Source: JAVBNA01 sp031551875
GTDB taxonomy: Bacteria; Bacillota; Clostridia; Oscillospirales; Acutalibacteraceae
Direction of reading: 5' to 3'
Length of the DNA: 64,000 bases
Assembly (NCBI GenBank): GCA_031551875.1
Contig: JAVBNA010000007.1
Coordinates: 1-64,000 of the forward strand
Below the pieces are notes generated by a model. That model ran no database searches. It saw nothing but the letters and a program-made list of their open reading frames with translations, and had not been told where the DNA came from. Each line of letters begins with the position of its first letter. Positions within the stretch are counted from its first letter, which is position 1. Shown here in pieces: positions 7,936 to 15,364 of the stretch. Both the position numbers and the translations under genes were made by a program.

Positions 7936-7964
7936 ATTATACCATAATTACATGTAAATTACAA
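7936..7964 (-). promoter_or_regulatory. Promoter of the HdeD-like gene
   Basis: On the minus strand TTGTAA and TATAAT are 17 bases apart, about 66 bases upstream of the ATG, in a distinctly AT-rich stretch that also contains short palindromes such as TACATGTA. Confidence 0.5.
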
Positions 7965-8044
7965 TATAATTGTACAAACAGAAGAAATACTTGACGATAG
8001 CCCTCAAGATGCCCTCACAGCCTCATTCGAGGCGGGGCATTCAT

Positions 8045-8073
8045 TTGATTTTTGCGGGGCGGGGAGATATAAT
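8045..8073 (+). promoter_or_regulatory. Promoter of the FabG-like SDR gene
   Basis: TTGATT and TATAAT are separated by 17 bases and end 37 bases before the chosen ATG at 8111. This also argues against starts upstream of 8074. Confidence 0.65.
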
Positions 8074-8110
8074 AGGGTCAACTGAAAATTCAAACGCAAA
8101 GGAAACGATC

Positions 8111-8848
8111 ATGAAGAAAACCGTACTTGTCACCGGTGCCGGCAAGGGCATCGGCGCGGCCATTGCTCGCCGGTTTACCGCGCAGGGCGACCGGGTGGCT
8201 GTGCACTACTGCCGCAGCGAAGCGCAGGCGCGGGCGCTGTGCGAGGACATCGCAAGGCTGGGCGGGGAGGCCTTCCCGGTGGGCGGCGACCTGACCGACC
8301 CTGCGCAGGTGCGGCGGGTGTTTTCGCTTGCAGAGTACCGCATGGGCGGGCTGGACGTGCTGGTCAACAACGCGGGGATCTCTCTGCAAAAGCCCTTTCG
8401 AGACACGAACGAGGCCGACTGGGACGGTGTATTTGACGCCTGCCTCAAAAGCGCCTTTTTGTGCACACAGGCGGCGCTGCCCTTTATGCTCGAACGCCGG
8501 GCGGGGTGCATCGTGAATGTCTCCTCGGTCTGGGGGCAGACCGGTGCATCGGGCGAGGTCGCCTATTCGGCGGCCAAGGCGGGGCTGATCGGGCTGACCC
8601 GGGCGCTCGCCAAGGAGCTCGGACCTTCGGGCATCCGGGTCAACTGCGTCGCGCCCGGCGTGATTGACACCGATATGACCGCGCAGCTGACGGCGCAGAC
8701 CATGGAGGAGCTCACCGGGCAGACCCCTCTCGGCAGGATCGGACATCCGGAGGATGTCGCGGGCGCGGTGGTATTCCTGGCGTCAGAGGAGGCGTGCTTT
8801 ATTACCGGGCAGATCGTCAGTCCCAACGGAGGGCTGTGGGTGGGGTAA
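8111..8848 (+). CDS. SDR family oxidoreductase, FabG-like (3-oxoacyl-ACP reductase type)
   Basis: A 245-residue classical short-chain dehydrogenase. It has the NAD(P)-binding TGAGKGIG at residues 7-14, NNAGIS in the middle, and the catalytic Ser (VSSVWG), Tyr and Lys (AYSAAKAG). The C-terminal FITGQIVSPNGG segment matches FabG-type proteins. The start at 8111 follows AAGGA and gives the usual family length; in-frame codons further upstream lie within or before the promoter. It stands alone, not in a fatty-acid synthesis cluster, so its natural substrate is uncertain. Confidence 0.88.
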   Translation: MKKTVLVTGAGKGIGAAIARRFTAQGDRVAVHYCRSEAQARALCEDIARLGGEAFPVGGDLTDPAQVRRVFSLAEYRMGGLDVLVNNAGISLQKPFRDTNEADWDGVFDACLKSAFLCTQAALPFMLERRAGCIVNVSSVWGQTGASGEVAYSAAKAGLIGLTRALAKELGPSGIRVNCVAPGVIDTDMTAQLTAQTMEELTGQTPLGRIGHPEDVAGAVVFLASEEACFITGQIVSPNGGLWVG

Positions 8849-8890
8849 AATTGCCTCAAAAAAACCCCATTTTTTTCATGATCAGGGTTC

Positions 8891-8918
8891 TTGATTTTGT
8901 GCGTATATATGGTATGAT
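8891..8918 (+). promoter_or_regulatory. Promoter of the nitroreductase gene
   Basis: TTGATT and TATGAT are separated by 16 bases, 42 bases upstream of the nitroreductase ATG. Confidence 0.6.
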
Positions 8919-8959
8919 AGACATATCTTTTTTATAAGTCCGAATAAGGGGGGAAAACC

Positions 8960-9721
8960 ATGACCGACAGTGAAGCCATTTTGGTACGGCGGGCGGTGCG
9001 GCAGTACGCGATGGACAGCCTGCCCCAGCGAAGCCTGGCGCAGATCGGCGCACAGGTGGCACAGCTGCGGACACTTTCAAAGGAATCCCGGGTTTTCTTT
9101 GAAATTCTGACCGGCGAGCAGTTTTCGGAAAGCTACCGATGCAGCGTGAACGCGCCCTATTATGTCATGATTTTCGCCGAATCCACGCAGGATGGGCGGA
9201 TGAACGCCGGGTACATGGGCGAGCAGCTTGTGCTCGCGCTGACCGGGATGGGACTGGGCACCTGTTGGCTGGGTTCGGTGCGCAGCAAGGAAAAAACGCC
9301 GAAGGAGTTGCCTCTCCAGATCGTCATTTCCTTCGGTACACCGCAGGAGGCGGGTCTTTTGGGGAGCGCTTACACCCACAAACGAAAGACGCTTTCCGCG
9401 CTTCTCCTTAGGGGGGACGCGCCGGCCAGGACGCTCAGGGAGGCGCTTGAGGGCGCACGTCTGGCGCCGTCGGCTATCAATATGCAGCCCTGCCGTTATC
9501 TGGTGTGCGGCAACGCGGCGGCGGTGCTGTGCCGTAAGTCGGTTGTACCGATGCTCGACCGGATGCGCGACATCGACAGCGGCATTGCGCTCGCCCATAT
9601 AGACGCCGCGGCGCGCGAACACGGCATGAGCATGGCGGAGACCGACCTGCGTGCGGCGGCCGCTCTGCCCGGATACCGGTATCGATACGGCTTTGTGCTG
9701 CACGAAGGGCACGGGGCCTGA
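8960..9721 (+). CDS. Nitroreductase family protein (TM1586-like)
   Basis: The 253-residue protein opens with AILVRRAVRQYAMDSLP, the Arg-rich FMN phosphate-binding beginning of nitroreductases. It has a central GEQLVLALTGMGLGTCWLGS segment that caps the flavin and a second-half repeat (LREALEGARLAPSAINMQP). This duplicated arrangement fits the TM1586-like branch of the family, in which one chain provides two halves. These enzymes bind FMN and reduce nitro compounds, quinones or other acceptors with NAD(P)H; the in vivo substrate cannot be read from sequence. Confidence 0.8.
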   Translation: MTDSEAILVRRAVRQYAMDSLPQRSLAQIGAQVAQLRTLSKESRVFFEILTGEQFSESYRCSVNAPYYVMIFAESTQDGRMNAGYMGEQLVLALTGMGLGTCWLGSVRSKEKTPKELPLQIVISFGTPQEAGLLGSAYTHKRKTLSALLLRGDAPARTLREALEGARLAPSAINMQPCRYLVCGNAAAVLCRKSVVPMLDRMRDIDSGIALAHIDAAAREHGMSMAETDLRAAAALPGYRYRYGFVLHEGHGA

Positions 9722-9724
9722 TCA

Positions 9725-9743
9725 TACGCCGCAGCGCGGCGTA
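9725..9743 (+). other. GC-rich hairpin between nitroreductase and cyclophilin genes
   Basis: TACGCCGC and GCGGCGTA pair around AGC immediately after the nitroreductase stop. No T run follows, so a stability or weak termination role is more likely than a strong terminator. Confidence 0.45.
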
Positions 9744-9775
9744 CATAAATTTAGATAAGTGAAGGGAAGTTAAGC

Positions 9776-10693
9776 ATGGCTCAGAAGAAAATTAAGTATC
9801 AGAAACGCAACCCCCAACCCACCCCTCCGGTGGAAAAGCCGGTCAAGAAGGCCAAAGCAAAGAAAAAGGAGAAGGACAAGCCTGGCGCCTTTATGCGTGC
9901 GCTTGTGAAAATGAGCGAAACCAAGCTCGGCCGGTCGATTCCGTACCTTGTGATGGCGGCGCTCATTCTGGTCGTTGGGGTCACGGCGTTTTTCAGCCTC
10001 TATAAGCCCGCGACGGCTGCGTCGGACGGGACGTCCGAGCCGGTTACATCTGACGTCGCGTCCGCAGGTGCCAACAGTGATTTTGACCGCGAGTATCAGC
10101 TGGCCGAGCCCGCCGAGGGTGAGGAAATCGCAGTCATGCATACCACCGAGGGCGACGTCAAAATTCGCTTTTTCCCGAATGAAGCGCCCAAGGCGGTGGA
10201 AAACTTCATCAAACACGCGAAGGATGGCTACTATGACGGCGTGCTGTTCCATCGCGTGATCAACGACTTTATGATCCAGTCGGGCGACCCCAAGGGGGAT
10301 GGCACAGGTGGCGAGAGCATCTGGGGCGAAGCCTTTAAGAACGAGATCAGCCCAAATCTGCTCAACATCCGCGGTGCGCTGGCGATGGCCAATTCGGGAC
10401 CCGACACCAACGGCAGCCAGTTCTTCATCAACCAGACAACAGCCACGGCCATGCAGAAGTGGACGAACATGACCGAGGAGCAGTTTAAGGCGCTGCCGGA
10501 TGGCGTGCAGGGGCAGTACTACCTCCAGGGCGGCAACCCCTTCCTGGACGGCAGCTATACCGTGTTCGGTCAGGTGCTCGACGGCATGGACGTTGTGGAC
10601 AAGATCGCGGCGGCCAAAACCGGTTCGAACGACAAGCCGACCAGCGACATTAAGATCACGAGCGTCGACATTGAATCGTATAAAAAGGCGTAA
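9776..10693 (+). CDS. Membrane-anchored cyclophilin-type peptidyl-prolyl cis-trans isomerase
   Basis: A lysine-rich cytoplasmic N-terminus (residues 1-45) is followed by one transmembrane helix (about 60-82, LVMAALILVVGVTAFF), a Ser/Thr-rich linker and a cyclophilin domain (about 115-300). The domain has FHRVINDFMIQSGDP, GALAMANSGPDTNGSQFFI and FGQVLDGMDVV, which include the active-site Arg and the substrate-binding FMxQ and GSQFF residues. The arrangement places the isomerase outside the membrane, where it would assist folding of exported proteins. It is 305 residues long, with GGAAG upstream of the ATG. Confidence 0.9.
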   Translation: MAQKKIKYQKRNPQPTPPVEKPVKKAKAKKKEKDKPGAFMRALVKMSETKLGRSIPYLVMAALILVVGVTAFFSLYKPATAASDGTSEPVTSDVASAGANSDFDREYQLAEPAEGEEIAVMHTTEGDVKIRFFPNEAPKAVENFIKHAKDGYYDGVLFHRVINDFMIQSGDPKGDGTGGESIWGEAFKNEISPNLLNIRGALAMANSGPDTNGSQFFINQTTATAMQKWTNMTEEQFKALPDGVQGQYYLQGGNPFLDGSYTVFGQVLDGMDVVDKIAAAKTGSNDKPTSDIKITSVDIESYKKA

Positions 10694-10824
10694 CCTGATC
10701 GAACAAATCGGGCAATCTCCACGAATTTGACGCGCGAAGGCGGGTCAAAACAAGGACATGTCCCACTATCCTTTTTTGTCAAAATGCGGTATACTTATAG
10801 CATACTGAACAAGGAGTGAAGCTT

Positions 10825-11760
10825 ATGCCACTGGTCAATACAACCGAAATGTTCAAAAAAGCCTACGAGGGCGGCTACGCGATCGGCGCATTCAACGTCA
10901 ACGACATGGAGATCGTACAGGGCATCACCCAGGCGTGCAAAAACCTGAATGCCCCGGTCATTCTGCAGGCATCGGCAAGCGCGCGCAAATACGCCCATCA
11001 CATCTACCTGCGCAAAATGGTGGAGGCGGCGGTGGAAGAGACCGGCCTGCCCATCGCGCTGCATCTGGATCACGGCCCCGATTTTGAGACCTGTAAGAGC
11101 TGTGTGGACGGCGGGTTTACGTCGGTCATGATTGACGGTTCCCACCACGATTTTGCGACCAACATGGAAGTGACCAAGCAGGTGGTCGAATACGCCCACG
11201 CCCACGGCGTCACCGTCGAAGGCGAGCTGGGACAGCTGGCCGGCGTCGAGGACGAGGTTTCGGTGGACGCGGACCAAGCCCAGTACACCGACCCCGATCA
11301 GGTAGAGGAATTTGTACAAAAGACGGGCGTTGACTCGCTCGCCATCGCCATCGGCACCAGCCACGGCGCCTTCAAATTCAAGCCCGGCCAGAAGCCGCAG
11401 CTGCGCTTTGACATCCTCGAAGAGGTGCAGCGCCGCCTGCCCGGTTTCCCGATCGTGCTGCACGGCGCGTCGGCGGTTGTGCCCAAGTACGTGCAGATGG
11501 TCAACCAGTTCGGCGGCCAGATGGACGACGCGATCGGCATCCCCGAGGACATGCTTCGTCAGGCGGCCTCCATGGCGGTGTGTAAGATCAACGTCGACTC
11601 CGACCTGCGCCTTGCGATGACCGCTTCCATCCGCAAGCACTTTGCCGAGAATCCCTCTCATTTTGACCCCCGTCAGTATCTGACCCCCGCCCGTGACGCG
11701 ATTACCGAGGTGGTGGAGCAGAAAATCAAGTTCATCCTGGGCTGTGAGGGCAAAGCATAA
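10825..11760 (+). CDS. fba: Class II fructose-1,6-bisphosphate aldolase
   Basis: This zinc-dependent enzyme cleaves fructose 1,6-bisphosphate to two triose phosphates in glycolysis and runs in reverse in gluconeogenesis. The 311-residue chain has GAFNVNDMEIVQG at the N-terminus, LHLDHGPDFETC with the catalytic Asp and zinc His, VEGELGQLAG, GTSHGAF with a metal His, and VLHGAS with the third His, then CKINVDSDLR for phosphate binding. AAGGAG lies 8 bases upstream of the ATG at 10825. A single-gene unit ended by a terminator. Confidence 0.93.
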   Translation: MPLVNTTEMFKKAYEGGYAIGAFNVNDMEIVQGITQACKNLNAPVILQASASARKYAHHIYLRKMVEAAVEETGLPIALHLDHGPDFETCKSCVDGGFTSVMIDGSHHDFATNMEVTKQVVEYAHAHGVTVEGELGQLAGVEDEVSVDADQAQYTDPDQVEEFVQKTGVDSLAIAIGTSHGAFKFKPGQKPQLRFDILEEVQRRLPGFPIVLHGASAVVPKYVQMVNQFGGQMDDAIGIPEDMLRQAASMAVCKINVDSDLRLAMTASIRKHFAENPSHFDPRQYLTPARDAITEVVEQKIKFILGCEGKA

Positions 11761-11778
11761 GGCATCTGTAAATACTGG

Positions 11779-11809
11779 GCGGCGCAGCGTCATGCTGCGC
11801 CGCTTTTTT
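11779..11809 (+). terminator. Intrinsic terminator of fba
   Basis: GCGGCGCAGC and GCTGCGCCGC form a 10-base-pair stem around GTCAT, followed by T6. Confidence 0.92.
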
Positions 11810-11823
11810 CTGCCCAAAAATGC

Positions 11824-11861
11824 GAAAAAAACCCGGCTTCAATCCGAAAGGATTGAAGCCG
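11824..11861. terminator. Terminator of the large surface protein gene
   Basis: CGGCTTCAATCC and GGATTGAAGCCG pair around GAAA. On the minus strand the stem is followed by GGGTTTTTTT and on the plus strand by ATTTTT, so it is a bidirectional terminator placed 20 bases after the end of the minus-strand gene. Confidence 0.88.
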
Positions 11862-11881
11862 ATTTTTGCTGTTGGTATCGA

Positions 11882-14800
11882 TTATTTGATCAGCTGGATG
11901 CCGCTTTGCAGGCGGTCGGCGATCATCGTTTTGGTCATCTCAGGGGTGTTGACCACAATCAGCCGGGTGCCGTTCTGGAAATAGATATGGAAGCCAAGCT
12001 CCTTGCCGATGGCGCGCAGCGGGCAGTAGGTACGGCCGCCCTGCTTCTGAGCCGCAACCTCAAGCTGGAGGTTTTTGACCGTGCTGCCCTTGATCACACG
12101 CATGGTTTTGGTCTTGAGGATCAGCTCGATCGTGGTGTCGCGGTATTTGATCGAGATCGGCTTGTCGTCGCCGCGGTAGGTGACCTTGGCGCCCATTTTT
12201 TCCGAGACAAAGCGCAGCGGAACCATGGAACGGCCGCCCATGAAGAAGGGTTTGCTGCCCCGATCGTCAATCGTGGTCAGCGCCCCGTTGTGGACGGCGC
12301 TTTGATAGCCGATGCGCAGGGTGACGCTGTTGGAGACGCGGACGGTGCAGGAGGCGGTGAAGTCGCCCAGGCGCGCAGTGATGACCGCGACGCCTGCTCT
12401 ATGGCCGGTGATTTTTCCTGTCAGCGAAGGTCTGTTCCCGACGGACGCGACCTCCGGGTTGGAGGAGGTCCAGGTATACTCGAGAAAATCATATTCCACA
12501 CCTTCGGGAGCCAGTACTCTGGGCGTGAGGGCGATGGTCTGCCCGACATACATGTTTGCCTCTTTCGCAAGGGTAATGCCGGTGATGTCACCGGATGTCC
12601 GGGCAATTGTAAAGCTCACGGTGCGGCTGCCCGTATATTGCCCCGCGCCGGTGATGGTGACCGTGCCGATGCCCGGCTCAGTGTTTGCGCCGTAGCTGAG
12701 GGTATAGTTCTCCGCAGGGAGCACACTGCCGTTCACTTTGACCACCACACTGGGCATAATCTGATTGCCGGTGTAAGGCTGCGTCGGAATGGCGTCCACG
12801 GTGACGGCGCTGTTGTTGACGTCTATGCGCAGTGCGGTGAGGGCGCTATTCAGCGCGGTCGCCGCCGCGTCGATGGCGCTCTGCTCGGCGTCGTTCTGAT
12901 CGCGTACAGCTTTTGCCGCAGTCAGTGCGCTCTGCATGGCACTCCAGGTGTCGGGCGTATAAAGACCCTCGTCGCTGTCGGCGGGCGCGGCGTCGATGGC
13001 AGTGCGCAGTGCGCCCTTATCCACGACGGTAATGCTCACGTAAGCGTTGAATCCGGTGGGATATTCTTCGCCTAGGTCAAGCTCGGCGAAGCCCATCATT
13101 ATGTATTTTCCGACCGCATCGGGCGTAAACTGTGCCGGGCCGGTGTGTTCCAGGAAGATATTACCCACGGAACCGGCAACGCCGTCCGTGACGGGAAAGA
13201 GCAGTGCGGTTGAGTTGTTAGGGTGGCTTAATAGGAACCAGCCGCCATCCACAGGGGTGTATCCGCCGGGTACGGCAATAGTCAGGGTGACCGGACCTGC
13301 GTCCGGCGTGCTGAGGTCATAATAGTTCGCGCTGTTTATGCCGGTTCCTGTGGCGGAAAGGAGCGGCCTGGTGCTCTGTCCGGTGAAGGAGAAAACATAG
13401 GGCACCAGATCAAAGTCAGGGCTAAGAATCTGGATGTAATAAGTCTTTGTCAAATCCAGCGCGTCAGAGGCGGGAAGCGAAACCGAAAAGGTCTGAGACG
13501 GGGGTGTGGTAACGGGTATAACGGCCGAACCCAGAGTGGAATCGCTTTCCAGGTCATAAAGGACTGCAACGATGTCGCCCTCCTCGGCACCGTACAGGTT
13601 CTCCAGCACGGCGTCAAAGGTCACGCCGTCCGCAGTCGCCGCAAAGTGATTGATGGCCTTTACTTGGCCATAAACAGCCGATGTTCTCATACTGCAGTCA
13701 AGCACCTTGGTTCTCGCATCAGCCTCGCCGTCCAGATAAGAGGCGGTCAGGGTAAAGCTATATTCCTGGTTCGGAGGCAGTGCATCGTCGGACAGGGTCA
13801 GTATCAGATCAAACGAAAGACTGCCGTTTGCGGGGACGGTAATAGAATAGGCGTTGTCCTCGTAGACGGCCATGCCGGCGGGCAGAGGGAGCTTGACACT
13901 GGGGACAAAGCCCTTGTCACCGTCGAGCGTGAGGATGACATCCGTCAGCGGGGCAGCCGAAGAGTTGTACAGGGTGACGGGGTATGTATAGCTTCCGCCC
14001 GGCACAGCGGTATAGTTGCCGTCCTTTTCAAAAAGGTTTGAAATGGAAAAGACAGGGGGCACATAGATTTCCTCGATGGAGGTTGTCCATACGGCCGCCG
14101 GCGCAAAGGAGGCCTCTGAGAACTGGCTGCCGACATAAAGCCCGGCATCTACAAACCCCTCCGCGGCAAAGTCGTTGACGCCGGGCGTGAAATAGGTTTT
14201 TGCCCATGTCCTGCCTGCGTTGTATGAACCCGCATACCCAGAACCGCTGAGCAGTTTCAAACGGATTTCACCGTCTCTGGACTGGGTAGGACTGACCGAG
14301 ACATCACCGGGAGCGTTCAGGAAACAGTATCCGGAGTCAAGACCCCAGGCAGTTGTATCGCCGCCAGAGACAAATTGGGGCGCCGAAATCGCCGTGTCAC
14401 CCACATTGGTCAGAGTGTAGGTCTTGGTGTAGGCCCATTCGCCCGCCGTATAGGAGACGACTTGCACGAGCTTCAGCGCAGCGTCCTCCGGATCTTCCGC
14501 ATCATAGAAGGTGGTGGTGATGGTGCGGGCATCTGCATCCAAAACATTGGAATCGGCAATAAAGGCTCTGTCGCAGTCCATAAAATATTCGGATCCGACC
14601 GTAATGGTTTCCTCTCCGTCTTGATACGCAACCACAAATCCGTTATTGTACCACTGATTCATGTGAAAGCTGCCGTACCGTGCGCCGACACCGATTTCAC
14701 CGTCGCTTTCCACAGCGATCTCGAGGGGATCGTTCCCGCCGCCGAGCATTGAATAGCCCATGTAATCCGTCACTTCGGTCTGTGCCGCGGAGGCCATCGG

Positions 14801-14896
14801 GACGGCGGCTAGCAGACAGAGCATTAGCGCCAGTAGAAGCGCGGTCAGCTTGTGAAGGATCCCCTTAGAAAGTGTTTTGAATTCTTTTTTGTGCAT
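11882..14896 (-). CDS. Large exported surface protein with FIVAR, Ig-like and copper-amine-oxidase-like C-terminal domains
   Basis: The 1004-residue protein has a signal peptide (hydrophobic core about 15-35, cleavage near ASA-AQT). A long beta-rich region (about 38-630) contains segments resembling CARDB-type sandwich repeats. A helical FIVAR-like stretch follows at about 650-715 (ALTAAKAVRDQNDAEQSAID), then an MBG/YDG-like segment (YTGNQIMPSVVVKVNG), a Big_2 Ig-like domain (SNPEVASV...GKITGHRAGVAVITA) and, from about 890, a copper amine oxidase N-terminal-like stalk domain (GGRTYCPLRAIGKELGF), which usually attaches proteins to the clostridial envelope. No catalytic module is recognised; an adhesin or matrix role is inferred. 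Its leader carries a candidate c-di-GMP riboswitch. Confidence 0.85.
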   Translation of the reverse strand: MHKKEFKTLSKGILHKLTALLLALMLCLLAAVPMASAAQTEVTDYMGYSMLGGGNDPLEIAVESDGEIGVGARYGSFHMNQWYNNGFVVAYQDGEETITVGSEYFMDCDRAFIADSNVLDADARTITTTFYDAEDPEDAALKLVQVVSYTAGEWAYTKTYTLTNVGDTAISAPQFVSGGDTTAWGLDSGYCFLNAPGDVSVSPTQSRDGEIRLKLLSGSGYAGSYNAGRTWAKTYFTPGVNDFAAEGFVDAGLYVGSQFSEASFAPAAVWTTSIEEIYVPPVFSISNLFEKDGNYTAVPGGSYTYPVTLYNSSAAPLTDVILTLDGDKGFVPSVKLPLPAGMAVYEDNAYSITVPANGSLSFDLILTLSDDALPPNQEYSFTLTASYLDGEADARTKVLDCSMRTSAVYGQVKAINHFAATADGVTFDAVLENLYGAEEGDIVAVLYDLESDSTLGSAVIPVTTPPSQTFSVSLPASDALDLTKTYYIQILSPDFDLVPYVFSFTGQSTRPLLSATGTGINSANYYDLSTPDAGPVTLTIAVPGGYTPVDGGWFLLSHPNNSTALLFPVTDGVAGSVGNIFLEHTGPAQFTPDAVGKYIMMGFAELDLGEEYPTGFNAYVSITVVDKGALRTAIDAAPADSDEGLYTPDTWSAMQSALTAAKAVRDQNDAEQSAIDAAATALNSALTALRIDVNNSAVTVDAIPTQPYTGNQIMPSVVVKVNGSVLPAENYTLSYGANTEPGIGTVTITGAGQYTGSRTVSFTIARTSGDITGITLAKEANMYVGQTIALTPRVLAPEGVEYDFLEYTWTSSNPEVASVGNRPSLTGKITGHRAGVAVITARLGDFTASCTVRVSNSVTLRIGYQSAVHNGALTTIDDRGSKPFFMGGRSMVPLRFVSEKMGAKVTYRGDDKPISIKYRDTTIELILKTKTMRVIKGSTVKNLQLEVAAQKQGGRTYCPLRAIGKELGFHIYFQNGTRLIVVNTPEMTKTMIADRLQSGIQLIK

Positions 14897-14927
14897 TGTT
14901 ATCCCCTTTCGAAATTAAAGAAATTCA

Positions 14928-14973
14928 ATAAAAAAGACACCCTTTCGGTTCCAAGGCAGGAACCAGGCTGTCT
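14928..14973 (-). terminator. Intrinsic terminator in the 5' leader (riboswitch expression platform)
   Basis: On the minus strand GACAGCCTGGTTCC pairs with GGAACCGAAAGGGTGTC as an interrupted stem and is followed by T5-T6. It lies between the aptamer and the surface-protein ATG, so a transcript ending here would not express the protein. A second hairpin (CAAATAAACC/GGTTTATTTG, about 14980-15004) lies between aptamer and terminator and could take part in switching. Confidence 0.75.
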
Positions 14974-15002
14974 GCAACTCAAATAAACCCAAAAAGGTTT
15001 AT

Positions 15003-15085
15003 TTGCAACTGGCTGACATACTGTAAACAGCGTAGTCCCTATAGCTTTGCGCACCCCGCCTTTCGGCGGGTTTGCCCTTCTTTTT
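15003..15085 (-). ncRNA. Candidate cyclic-di-GMP-I (GEMM-I) riboswitch aptamer
   Basis: The minus strand shows the GEMM-I signature in order: GGGCAAACC, a hairpin capped by a GAAA tetraloop (CCCGCC-GAAA-GGCGGG), then TGCGCAAAGC followed by a second arm, and a 3' CAGCCAGTTGC that matches the tetraloop-receptor side. The second G of GGGCA corresponds to the position that is G in c-di-GMP binders and A in cGAMP-binding variants, so c-di-GMP is the expected ligand. The aptamer starts just after a promoter and precedes a terminator. Based on motif recall, not on a covariance search. Confidence 0.8.
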
Positions 15086-15098
15086 TATTGTCAACTGA

Positions 15099-15127
15099 AT
15101 TGTAACAGATTCTTCATAAATTGGCAA
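15099..15127 (-). promoter_or_regulatory. Promoter of the riboswitch-controlled surface protein
   Basis: On the minus strand TTGCCA and TACAAT are 17 bases apart; the predicted RNA start at about 15092 places the aptamer at the very 5' end of the transcript. Confidence 0.7.
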
Positions 15128-15239
15128 GGTTTTTTTGAGTTAAAACAATTATTTTGTCAGCAAATAGAATTGAAGTCTGAAAAATGCAACAGTTATAGAA
15201 TAAACTGCCCAAATTGCAAAGCGTTTTTTATCGAATGAT

Positions 15240-15268
15240 TTGATTTTTTATGCCGAATCGTATATCAT
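15240..15268 (+). promoter_or_regulatory. Promoter of the two-component operon
   Basis: TTGATT and TATCAT are 17 bases apart, 97 bases upstream of the response-regulator ATG. The long inverted repeat at 15284-15311 lies in the transcribed leader. Confidence 0.5.
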
Positions 15269-15283
15269 AAAATAGGGTTTTCA

Positions 15284-15311
15284 CAACAACTCGCATTTTT
15301 GCGAGTTGTTG
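15284..15311. promoter_or_regulatory. Perfect 12-bp inverted repeat upstream of the response regulator
   Basis: CAACAACTCGCA and TGCGAGTTGTTG are exact inverted repeats around TTTT. There is no T run on either strand, so it is more likely an operator or a structured leader element than a terminator. Its position, 16 bases downstream of a -10 box, would suit repression or autoregulation. Confidence 0.5.
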
Positions 15312-15364
15312 AGTGTGCCCTAAAATAGTAGTGTATTCTGTCGCGCGGGGAGTGAGGGAGAAGG

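Noticed and set aside
11693..13075. 460-codon plus-strand open frame across the fba end and the surface gene
   Set aside because: It runs through the fba stop region and two terminators, and is antisense to a protein with recognisable Ig-like and stalk domains.
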